DNA from: Sporosarcina sp. BI001-red
GTDB taxonomy: Bacteria > Bacillota > Bacilli > Bacillales_A > Planococcaceae
Length of the DNA stretch: 64,000 bases
Assembly: GCF_003384035.1 (NCBI RefSeq)
Contig: NZ_QQAK01000011.1
Location: 406,578 to 470,577, forward strand
Direction: 5' to 3'
The notes under the pieces are model-generated. The model ran no database searches and was not told the DNA's origin. It was given only the letters and a program-made list of their open reading frames with translations. Shown here one piece after another: positions 53,378 through 64,000 of the stretch. Made by a program: the position numbers and the translations under genes. Every line of letters starts with the position of its first letter. Position 1 is the stretch's first letter.

Positions 53378-54727
53378 GTGGAGCATTTAGAAAACCTTTG
53401 GCAGGAAGTTCTGTCGAAAGTAGAACAAAAAATCTCCCGGCCCAGTTTTGAAACGTGGCTGAAATCGACAAAACTTTTATCGTACGGATCTGAAAATGTG
53501 ACAATTGCTGTTCCAAATTCATTTTCAAAAGAATGGCTGGAGAGTCATTACGTACATTTAATAACTGGAATTCTTTCTGAGTTGACTGGTGAAGACCGGT
53601 TGATTCAATTTGTAGTTCCTGAAGACATGGCTGAGAAAGACTTTGCTGTGCCAAAACCAGTCGTTAAAAAGGCTGAGAAATCAGCTGTTGCTACGACCGC
53701 TGCGATGCTGAATCCTAAATATACATTTGATACGTTTGTTATTGGATCAGGAAATCGCTTTGCACATGCTGCATCGCTTGCAGTAGCAGAAGCGCCTGCA
53801 AAGTCATACAACCCTCTATTCATCTATGGTGGCGTCGGGCTAGGAAAAACCCACCTTATGCATGCAATCGGACATTATGTATTGGAGCAAAACCCTGCGC
53901 TTAAAGTCGTCTATCTATCGAGTGAAAAGTTCACCAATGAATTCATTAACTCGATTCGAGACAACAAAGCAGGGGAATTTCGTGACCAATACCGAAGCGT
54001 AGATGTGCTGCTAATTGATGATATTCAATTCCTTGCTGGAAAAGAACAAACGCAAGAAGAATTCTTCCATACCTTTAATACGTTGCATGAAGAATCCAAG
54101 CAAATTGTCATCTCCAGTGATCGACCTCCGAAAGAGATCCCTACATTGGAAGATCGGCTTAGATCTAGGTTTGAGTGGGGATTAATCACCGATATTGCAC
54201 CGCCAGACTTAGAAACACGGATTGCCATTCTACGTAAAAAAGCTAAAGCAGACGGTCTTATTGATATCCCAAATGAAGTGATGCTATACATCGCTAACCA
54301 AATTTACACGAATATCCGTGAGCTTGAAGGCGCACTGATTCGTGTAGTTGCTTATTCTTCACTCGTCAATATGGATATCACACCGGACCTTGCTGCAGAA
54401 GCATTGAAGGATATTATTCCGAATGCACGTCCAAGAATGGTAACCATTATTGATATTCAAAAAACAGTGGGGGAACACTTTAGTGTGCGCTTAGAGGATT
54501 TCTCGGCTAAAAAACGGACTCGCGCCATTGCATTTCCGCGTCAAGTTGCGATGTACCTTTCTCGTGAACTGACGGATGCCTCTTTACCTAAGATTGGTTC
54601 GGAGTTTGGGGGGCGTGATCACTCAACGGTCATCCATGCGCATGAGAAGATTTCCAAGATGCTTAAAGAGGATAAATTACTCCAACAAGACGTACAAGAC
54701 ATTAAAGCAGCACTAGGAAGAAGTTAA
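53378..54727 (+). CDS. dnaA: Chromosomal replication initiator DnaA
   Basis: Initiator ATPase of 449 residues: N-terminal domain ([24 protein letters not shown]), linker, AAA+ core with [10 protein letters not shown] (Walker A), LLIDDIQF (Walker B) and [22 protein letters not shown], and DNA-binding domain with [11 protein letters not shown]. Start GTG at 53378 fits the AAGGAGG spacing. Confidence 0.97.
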   Translation: MEHLENLWQEVLSKVEQKISRPSFETWLKSTKLLSYGSENVTIAVPNSFSKEWLESHYVHLITGILSELTGEDRLIQFVVPEDMAEKDFAVPKPVVKKAEKSAVATTAAMLNPKYTFDTFVIGSGNRFAHAASLAVAEAPAKSYNPLFIYGGVGLGKTHLMHAIGHYVLEQNPALKVVYLSSEKFTNEFINSIRDNKAGEFRDQYRSVDVLLIDDIQFLAGKEQTQEEFFHTFNTLHEESKQIVISSDRPPKEIPTLEDRLRSRFEWGLITDIAPPDLETRIAILRKKAKADGLIDIPNEVMLYIANQIYTNIRELEGALIRVVAYSSLVNMDITPDLAAEALKDIIPNARPRMVTIIDIQKTVGEHFSVRLEDFSAKKRTRAIAFPRQVAMYLSRELTDASLPKIGSEFGGRDHSTVIHAHEKISKMLKEDKLLQQDVQDIKAALGRS

Positions 54728-54733
54728 CGCAAC

Positions 54734-54900
54734 TGTGGATAACCCGGAATAACTAGTGCATGTGCATACACAGGTTATGCACATGTGGAAAACCTTATCT
54801 GGTATTCTCTCAAAAGGCTTTTCCACATATCCACAGGCCCTACTACTATTACTACTATTCTTTTAAGTAATTTAATTCATTATATAAGCGAGGGATTTAT
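54734..54900. other. oriC core: DnaA boxes, DnaA-trios and unwinding region
   Basis: Boxes: TGTGGATAA (54734-54742, perfect), TTATGCACA (54775-54783), TGTGGAAAA (54784-54792), TTTTCCACA (54819-54827) and ATATCCACA (54827-54835). The last is followed by GGCCC, then TACTACTATTACTACTATT (54841-54859), the repeating 3-base DnaA-trio pattern, and an AT-rich stretch to dnaN. This is the arrangement shown to load DnaA on single-stranded DNA in Bacillus subtilis. Confidence 0.9.
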
Positions 54901-56037
54901 ATGAAATTTGAAATCATGCGGGATAAGTTGCTCGAAGGGTTGAGCGATGTAATGAAAGCGATTAGTCAAAAAGTAACGATTCCAATTCTTACGGGTATCA
55001 AAATCGAAGTAAATGAAAAAGGATTGACGATGACAGGTAGTGATTCAGATATTACAATCTGTACGTCCATACCTGTAGAACAAGATGGTGAACAAATTAT
55101 TCAAGTCATGGAAAATGGTATGATTGTTCTTCAAGCAAAGTTTTTTAGTGAAATCGTACGTAAGTTACCGACTAATGAAGTAGAGATTGAAGTAACGGAA
55201 GGCATGCACACACATATCCGTTCTGGAAAGTCAGAATTCCATCTCATTGGTTCCGATCCATACGAATATCCTGTCCTACCTGAAGTCTCTGATGACCACA
55301 GGATGTCTTTGCCATCAGATCTTATCAAGTCTGTTATTCGTGAAACCGTATTTGCAGTCTCTCAACATGAGACACGTCCTATACTTACTGGAGTACATTG
55401 GGAGTTGAAAAATGGTGAACTTGTTTGTGTAGCCACTGACAGTCATCGTTTAGCCAGTCGGAAAACAACCCCTGAACAAGTACCAGACCTACCATTCAGC
55501 ATTGTAATTCCAGGAAAGAGTTTGCAAGAGCTAAACAAAATCCTTCCAGATACACTAGAGCCAGTGGAAATTATCTTTGCGGATCAGCAAGTATTATTTA
55601 AAACTAGGAACGTCCTATTCTATTCAAGGCTGTTAGAAGGGAATTATCCGGATACATCACGTCTAATTCCTTCCGAATACAAAACATCAGTGACGGTTAA
55701 CGGAAAGCAGCTGCTTCAAGCTATTGACCGTGCATCGTTACTCGCCCGTGAAGACCGCAACAATATCGTTCGTTTTTCAGCGGAAGGTGGCAATACACTC
55801 GAAGTATCTTCGAACTCACCGGAAGTCGGAAAAGTTGAGGAATTGATTGAGGCACAAGAAGTAACTGGCGAAGAGTTGAAAATATCATTTAGTGCCAAAT
55901 ATATGATGGATGCTTTGAAAGCAATTGATGGACAAAATATTGAAGTCCATTTCACTGGAACGATGCGACCATTCATCCTAAAAGCAACGGACAATGACTC
56001 GATTCTCCAGCTCATTTTACCTGTACGCACATATTGA
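54901..56037 (+). CDS. dnaN: DNA polymerase III sliding clamp
   Basis: Beta clamp of 378 residues, three similar domains; KFEIMRDKLLEGLSDVMKAIS start and C-terminal ILPVRTY. Processivity factor for replication and hub for repair proteins. Confidence 0.96.
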   Translation: MKFEIMRDKLLEGLSDVMKAISQKVTIPILTGIKIEVNEKGLTMTGSDSDITICTSIPVEQDGEQIIQVMENGMIVLQAKFFSEIVRKLPTNEVEIEVTEGMHTHIRSGKSEFHLIGSDPYEYPVLPEVSDDHRMSLPSDLIKSVIRETVFAVSQHETRPILTGVHWELKNGELVCVATDSHRLASRKTTPEQVPDLPFSIVIPGKSLQELNKILPDTLEPVEIIFADQQVLFKTRNVLFYSRLLEGNYPDTSRLIPSEYKTSVTVNGKQLLQAIDRASLLAREDRNNIVRFSAEGGNTLEVSSNSPEVGKVEELIEAQEVTGEELKISFSAKYMMDALKAIDGQNIEVHFTGTMRPFILKATDNDSILQLILPVRTY

Positions 56038-56039
56038 AC

Positions 56040-56073
56040 AAAAAAGGATGGCCGTAAAGCGGCTATCCTTTTT
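56040..56073 (+). terminator. Terminator of dnaA-dnaN
   Basis: AAAAAAGGATGGCCG with CGGCTATCCTTTTT, 5-base loop with one mismatch; strong T-run. Confidence 0.88.
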
Positions 56074-56130
56074 ACTTATAGTCAAAAGTCCGGTAAAATA
56101 GAATTACAAACTAACTTTGTGAGGGAATGA

Positions 56131-56365
56131 ATGCAGATGGAAGAAATACACTTCAATACGGAATATATAACATTAGGACAACTTTTGAAAATGGCTAATG
56201 TCATTAGTTCAGGAGGAATGGCAAAATGGTTCCTTAGTGAAAATGTTATTTATGTGAATGGTGAAGTAGATCAACGTCGAGGTCGTAAACTATATGATGG
56301 AGATCTCGTTATGGTACCGAATGTTGGTAAATACAAACTGATCGCTGACCCATATGGAACTCGGG

Positions 56366-56376
<11 letters not shown>
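56131..56376 (+). CDS. yaaA: S4-domain protein YaaA
   Basis: Small RNA-binding protein of 81 residues: [23 protein letters not shown] then [17 protein letters not shown], the S4 fold. Linked to large-subunit ribosome assembly (RlbA). The ATG at 56131 lies five bases after GAGGG. Overlaps recF by 11 bases. Confidence 0.9.
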
Positions 56377-59493
<3,117 letters not shown>

Positions 59494-59573
59494 TTAACAA
59501 ATGTTTTCATTGTTATGGAGAGCCACCTCTGTTTATCCATAAATAGGGGTCAGGCTGAAAGGAGTATGACAAC

Positions 59574-62126
59574 ATGGCAGATTTGCCAAAGCGCGGTGTG
59601 CAGGAAATCAATATTAGCAAAGAGATGGAGACATCCTTCCTTGACTATGCAATGAGTGTTATCGTTTCACGGGCACTACCTGACGTGCGCGACGGACTGA
59701 AGCCAGTTCACCGTCGTATCCTGTATGCAATGCAGGATCTTGGAAATACGGCAGATAAGGCACATAAAAAGTCCGCTCGTATTGTTGGAGACGTAATTGG
59801 TAAGTACCACCCACACGGTGATACTGCTGTTTACGACACAATGGTACGTATGGCGCAAGACTTCAACTATCGCTATATGCTGGTAGATGGTCACGGAAAC
59901 TTCGGTTCTGTGGACGGTGACTCAGCGGCAGCAATGCGTTATACAGAATCACGTATGTCTAGAATTGCGATGGAACTATTGCGAGACATCAACAAAGACA
60001 CAATTGACTACAAAGACAATTACGACGGTCAAGAAAGAGAACCGATTGTATTGCCAAGTCGTTTCCCGAACTTGCTCGTCAACGGTACATCAGGGATTGC
60101 GGTAGGAATGGCAACCAATATTCCTCCCCATCACTTAGGTGAAACAATTGACGGCGTCCTTGCGCTTGCAGAGAACCCAGCAATTACAACGGAAGAGTTA
60201 ATGGAGATTATTCCAGGTCCAGACTTCCCGACAGGCGGTATTATTTTAGGTCGTAGTGGAATCCGAAGAGCCTATGAAACAGGTCGAGGATCTTTGCTAG
60301 TTCGAGGTAGAATTGAAATTGAACAGGCCGCGAGTGGGAAAGAAACAATTATCGTCCATGAGTTACCATATCAAGTGAATAAGGCCCGGTTGATAGAAAA
60401 GATAGCCGATCTCGTACGTGAAAAGAAAATAGAGGGTATTACACACCTTGCAGATGAATCTGACCGCACGGGGATGCGTATTGTTATTGAAGTTCGTAGA
60501 GATGCGAACGTGCACGTATTACTAAATAACTTGTATAAGCAAACTGCTCTTCAATCCAGCTTTGGTATCAATATGCTTGCACTTGTTGATGGTCAACCAA
60601 AAGTTCTCGCATTGAAAGAAATCTTGTATCATTATTTAGAGCATCAAAAAGTAGTAATTCGTCGCCGTACCCAGTACGAATTGAAGAAAGCTGAAGATCG
60701 CGCACATATTCTTGAAGGGTTACGGATTGCGCTCGATCATATCGACGAAATCATCGCACTCATTCGTGGTTCTAAAACTGCAGATGAGGCTAAAACTGGT
60801 CTAATCGAGCGGTACAGTCTATCAGATCGCCAAGCACAAGCTATATTAGACATGCGCTTGCAACGACTTACTGGTCTGGAACGCGACAAGATTGAAGATG
60901 AGTATCAACAATTGGTAGTGTTAATCAACGAATTACGTGCCATTCTAGCAGATGAGAATAAAGTAATTGAGATTATTAAAGAAGAATTACTTGAAGTTAA
61001 ACAACGTTTTGCTGATAAACGTCGTACCGAAATCACGCTTGGCGGTACGGATATGCTTGAAGACGAGGATTTAATCCCTGTTGAGAACTCCGTCTTAACG
61101 TTGACGCATCATGGCTATGTGAAACGCTTACCTGCGAGCACGTACCGCAGTCAGCGTCGCGGAGGACGAGGAATTCAAGGTATGGGTACTAACAATGATG
61201 ACTTCGTGGAACATTTGTTAAACACATCTACTCATGACACGATCTTGTTCTTTACGAGCAAAGGTCGAGTATTCCGGAAAAAAGGTTACGAAGTTCCAGA
61301 GTTTAGCAGAACAGCTAAAGGGTTGCCGTTAGTGAATCTGTTGGATGTTGAGAAAGATGAGAAAGTAACAACGATGATCCCAATTGAAAAGTTTGAAGAA
61401 GACCAATACTTGTTCTTCACAACTCGTGATGGTCTCGTTAAACGGACATCTGTGATGGCATTTGCAAATATCCGTTCTAATGGCTTGATCGCGCTTCGTC
61501 TTCGTGAAGAAGATGAGCTCATTAACGTGAAGTTGACAGATGGTAGCGAGACGATTGCCATCGGAACAAAAGATGGTATGCTCATTCAGTTCACTGAAGA
61601 GTCGATCCGTCCATTGAGTCGTACAGCAAGCGGAGTAATTGGAATTCGTTTACGTGAAGGCGATCATGTTATTGGCATGGATATTGTCAAAGAAAATGAT
61701 GAGATCCTTGTGGTAACGGAAAATGGATTCGGCAAACGGACTCCTATCGCCGAGTATCGTTTGCAGTCACGTGGCGGATTCGGGTTAAAGACGCTAAATA
61801 TTACGGAACGTAACGGTAAGATGGTTTCGATGAAGTCTGTTGATGGTACTGAAGATCTCATGCTAATTACCCTTCACGGTATTTTAATACGTATGGACAT
61901 TCACGACATTTCTATAATCGGTCGAAGTACACAAGGTGTTCGATTAATCCGTTTAGGTGAAGAAGAATTTGTAGCAACTGTTGCGAAGGTAGAAAAAGAA
62001 TCATTAGAAGATATAGATGAAAACGAAGAAGACGTGGTGGGCGATGGTCAGTCCCTTGACTCTGAAATTGAAGAGCGAACGGATGCAGCCGATGATAACT
62101 CATCAGAAACTGAGTCTGACGAATAA
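59574..62126 (+). CDS. gyrA: DNA gyrase subunit A
   Basis: Cleavage-reunion subunit of 850 residues. Catalytic Tyr123 in MRYTESRM; quinolone-region [11 protein letters not shown] with Thr84 where many species have Ser. The six-bladed C-terminal DNA-wrapping domain carries the GyrA-box-like [11 protein letters not shown], and a long acidic tail (about 805-850) follows. Confidence 0.96.
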   Translation: MADLPKRGVQEINISKEMETSFLDYAMSVIVSRALPDVRDGLKPVHRRILYAMQDLGNTADKAHKKSARIVGDVIGKYHPHGDTAVYDTMVRMAQDFNYRYMLVDGHGNFGSVDGDSAAAMRYTESRMSRIAMELLRDINKDTIDYKDNYDGQEREPIVLPSRFPNLLVNGTSGIAVGMATNIPPHHLGETIDGVLALAENPAITTEELMEIIPGPDFPTGGIILGRSGIRRAYETGRGSLLVRGRIEIEQAASGKETIIVHELPYQVNKARLIEKIADLVREKKIEGITHLADESDRTGMRIVIEVRRDANVHVLLNNLYKQTALQSSFGINMLALVDGQPKVLALKEILYHYLEHQKVVIRRRTQYELKKAEDRAHILEGLRIALDHIDEIIALIRGSKTADEAKTGLIERYSLSDRQAQAILDMRLQRLTGLERDKIEDEYQQLVVLINELRAILADENKVIEIIKEELLEVKQRFADKRRTEITLGGTDMLEDEDLIPVENSVLTLTHHGYVKRLPASTYRSQRRGGRGIQGMGTNNDDFVEHLLNTSTHDTILFFTSKGRVFRKKGYEVPEFSRTAKGLPLVNLLDVEKDEKVTTMIPIEKFEEDQYLFFTTRDGLVKRTSVMAFANIRSNGLIALRLREEDELINVKLTDGSETIAIGTKDGMLIQFTEESIRPLSRTASGVIGIRLREGDHVIGMDIVKENDEILVVTENGFGKRTPIAEYRLQSRGGFGLKTLNITERNGKMVSMKSVDGTEDLMLITLHGILIRMDIHDISIIGRSTQGVRLIRLGEEEFVATVAKVEKESLEDIDENEEDVVGDGQSLDSEIEERTDAADDNSSETESDE

Positions 62127-62135
62127 TTCTTTTAG

Positions 62136-62172
62136 TACCGGTTTGGATAAACTTCCAAACCGGTATTTTTTT
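62136..62172 (+). terminator. Terminator of gyrB-gyrA
   Basis: TACCGGTTTGG with CCAAACCGGTA, 8-base loop, then seven T's. Confidence 0.93.
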
Positions 62173-62237
62173 GATGCTTGGAATAGAGTATGATTAGGAG
62201 AGAACCAACATCTGAAAAAGGAATGCGGTGACTAGGA

Positions 62238-63350
62238 ATGGAAAACTACAGAAACTTAAGTGAACTTCGACCAGGTACAACTATTGTTGAAGACATTTAC
62301 GCGAATACAGCATTTCCCATCATTCGAAAAGGAACAACACTTGAAATTGAGCATCTTGAAGTGCTTGATCTGTTCAATATTAAAAGAGTGAAAGTAGAAG
62401 AACGAATCGTCAATCGAGTTCAGTCTGAACAACACGAAATTGGAAAGACAGATACAATTTCAAGTGACTTAGATGAGTTGCTTGAAAACAAAATTAGTCG
62501 GTCTTCAGATTTGCATACTATGTATAAAAAAGCAGTGAACGATTATAAAAGAGAATTCACATCATGGAGATCAGGTGTGAAGCTAGATATTGCGAAAGTA
62601 CGTTTACTTATTATGCCCTTGCTTGAAACGTATATGGAACAAAAGAAGATGCTTGTCATGCTGAATGAGTACTCGAATCGTAAAGAATATCTCTATCATC
62701 ACGCTGTATCGGTCGGTATCTTGACTGCAGCACTCGCAAGTGAGCTTGATTACCCAAAAGGAACAACGCTTCAATTAGGACTTGCAGGCACACTTACAGA
62801 CTGTGGGATGGCCAAGGTTAATCCGGCTCTGTTAGAAAAGGCTGCATTTTTAACAAAGGATGAATTTGCTGAAGTAAAAAAGCATCCTGTATACAGCTAC
62901 CAGATGATGCAAGACTCTCCTTTGTTGCGCCAAGAAATGAAACTTGCCGTATTACAGCATCATGAGAGATTGGATGGAAGCGGATATCCTCGTGGGGATC
63001 AAGGGGAAAAGATTTCACAGCTTTCTCAAATACTCGCGGTTGCAGACGTTTTCCATGCAATGACGTGCGAACGAGTGTATCGCGCAAAAGAATCCCCTTA
63101 TAGAGTTGCTGAAATGATGAAAGAAGAGGACTTCGGAAAATTTGATTCGGCTATACTGGATGCATTGTATGCAGTAATAGGAATGCCGGACATTGGTGAC
63201 AAAGTACTTCTTACAAATGGTGATGTAGGTGAAGTAGTCTCAATAAACTATAGTAAGCCGTTGCGGCCAAACATTAAGCTGCAAGGCAGGGATGAGAGTA
63301 TAGATTTATGCTCAAATCGTTCAGTTGCGATTGAGAAGGTAGTAAACTAA
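62238..63350 (+). CDS. HD-GYP domain protein with degenerate HD motif
   Basis: Protein of 370 residues: N-terminal DUF3391-like part (about 1-110), HD-GYP domain (about 145-315) and a small beta C-terminal domain. HD-GYP enzymes degrade c-di-GMP. Present are the first ligand His (YHHAVSVG, 154-155), His216, HH at 241-242 and GSGYP at 247-251, plus Asp in VADVFHAMT. The defining HDxGK is replaced by TDCGM (187-191): the His is lost while the Asp remains. Activity is therefore doubtful; a binding or signalling role is possible. Monocistronic, between gyrA and the rRNA operon. Confidence 0.85.
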   Translation: MENYRNLSELRPGTTIVEDIYANTAFPIIRKGTTLEIEHLEVLDLFNIKRVKVEERIVNRVQSEQHEIGKTDTISSDLDELLENKISRSSDLHTMYKKAVNDYKREFTSWRSGVKLDIAKVRLLIMPLLETYMEQKKMLVMLNEYSNRKEYLYHHAVSVGILTAALASELDYPKGTTLQLGLAGTLTDCGMAKVNPALLEKAAFLTKDEFAEVKKHPVYSYQMMQDSPLLRQEMKLAVLQHHERLDGSGYPRGDQGEKISQLSQILAVADVFHAMTCERVYRAKESPYRVAEMMKEEDFGKFDSAILDALYAVIGMPDIGDKVLLTNGDVGEVVSINYSKPLRPNIKLQGRDESIDLCSNRSVAIEKVVN

Positions 63351-63376
63351 TTAAATAGAAGAACATAATTCCAAGT

Positions 63377-63416
63377 GGTCTGTCATTCGACGATAAACAG
63401 TGAGATGGCAGACCTT
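63377..63416 (+). terminator. Probable terminator of the HD-GYP gene
   Basis: GGTCTGTCAT with ATGGCAGACC (one G-U pair), large loop; followed by TTTGCTT, a weak T-run. Confidence 0.5.
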
Positions 63417-63436
63417 TGCTTGTGTTAAGAGCTATA

Positions 63437-63489
63437 ATTTAAACAAAGTTTAAATAAGGGTTGCACTATTAAACTAGGCATGGTATTAT
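63437..63489 (+). promoter_or_regulatory. rRNA operon promoter with upstream AT-rich dyad
   Basis: TTGCAC (63461-63466), 17 bases, TATTAT (63484-63489). A perfect inverted repeat ATTTAAAC-AAA-GTTTAAAT (63437-63455) sits in the place of an UP element. Confidence 0.75.
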
Positions 63490-63676
63490 ATAAAAGTTGC
63501 CAAAACAACTTGGACACACAAACGAAACACTATGAACCTTGAAAACTGAACAGCAAAATGTCAACGAAATATCGTTTGGGAAACCGGTTCTGCCGGTAGA
63601 ACAAACACAAACAGATCTTAACTGATCTGATAGACATCTTAAATGATGCCAGTACGAATTGAGCAATCAATTCTCT
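63490..63676 (+). promoter_or_regulatory. rRNA leader with boxA-like antitermination site and 16S processing stem
   Basis: CTTGAAAACTGAACA near 63537-63551 is the boxA-like element common before Bacillales rRNA genes. AACCGG-N5-CCGGT near 63581 and GAATTG-AGCAAT-CAATTC at 63656-63673 form short stems just before 16S, consistent with RNase III / maturation structures. Confidence 0.6.
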
Positions 63677-64000
63677 TTTATGGAGAGTTTGATCCTGGCT
63701 CAGGACGAACGCTGGCGGCATGCCTAATACATGCAAGTCGAGCGAATCATTAGGAGCTTGCTCCTAATGATTAGCGGCGGACGGGTGAGTAACACGTGGG
63801 CAACCTGCCCTGCAGATGGGGATAACTCCGGGAAACCGGGGCTAATACCGAATAATCAGTTCCTTCGCATGAGGGAACTCTGAAAGACGGTTTCGGCTGT
63901 CACTGCAGGATGGGCCCGCGGCGCATTAGCTAGTTGGTGGGGTAATGGCCTACCAAGGCAACGATGCGTAGCCGACCTGAGAGGGTGATCGGCCACACTG
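63677..64000 (+). rRNA. 16S ribosomal RNA (5' part, cut by window end)
   Basis: Begins TTTATGGAGAGTTTGATCCT and continues with GACGAACGCTGGCGGCATGC, CATGCAAGTCGAGCGAATCA and GGGTGAGTAACACGTGGGCA, the conserved 16S 5' domain. The rRNA operon runs out of the window. Confidence 0.98.

Overview
The window is the replication-origin flank of a low-to-medium G+C, spore-forming member of the Bacillales. The gene order rpmH-rnpA-yidC-jag-mnmE-mnmG-rsmG-noc-soj-spo0J on one side of dnaA and dnaN-yaaA-recF-gyrB-gyrA-16S rRNA on the other is the classic Bacillus-type oriC layout. yyaC, spo0J and a SpoIIIJ-type YidC point to sporulation. The absence of remB between recF and gyrB, the HD-GYP gene between gyrA and the rRNA operon, and the protein sequences suggest Planococcaceae, most likely Sporosarcina or a near relative (inference; no database search was possible).

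Layout. 1-2.3 kb: the end of an oligopeptide-type ABC transporter operon whose binding protein looks circularly permuted. 2.4-8.1 kb: a leftward catabolic operon (HisD-like dehydrogenase, GntP permease, L-gulonate/carnitine-type dehydrogenase, SDR, and an SDR wreck) with a LacI regulator and a perfect 14-bp operator candidate. 8.3-22.5 kb: accessory and stress genes, including DUF4317, Ohr with a sigma-B-like promoter, a possible sigma-K gene of unknown function, a hydrolase, Nudix, TatD, TetR/SDR, AraC, YhgE-like permease/PadR, MerR/DJ-1, MetNIQ and YehS. 22.66-23.73 kb: a 1.05-kb segment bounded by an 18-bp direct repeat of the rlmH 3' end, exactly where SCC elements integrate; it carries one unknown gene that looks like the NDT/TIR fold.

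23.7-52.9 kb is core, nearly all leftward: rlmH, htrC, walJ-walI-walH-walK-walR, purA, dnaC, rplI, gdpP, yybS, rpsR-ssb-rpsF, ychF, yyaC (rightward), DUF554, spo0J-soj, noc, rsmG, mnmG, mnmE, jag, yidC, rnpA and rpmH. 53-55 kb is oriC: DnaA-box clusters on both sides of dnaA, with GC-rich DNA, DnaA-trios and an AT-rich unwinding region before dnaN. 53.4-63.3 kb is rightward (dnaA to gyrA, HD-GYP), ending in a 16S rRNA gene cut by the window edge.

How it works together: DnaA fires at oriC; two parS sites (43.5 and 46.1 kb) load Spo0J, with Soj controlling initiation and segregation; Noc ties division to the nucleoid. WalKR and its accessory genes govern wall homeostasis, GdpP sets c-di-AMP, and the MnmEG pair modifies tRNA. 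A second dense cluster of DnaA boxes sits beside rlmH, about 29 kb from oriC. The most interesting unexplained items are the rlmH-end island, the permuted binding protein, the distal DnaA-box cluster, the HisD-like pathway and a 42-bp GC-rich minisatellite.
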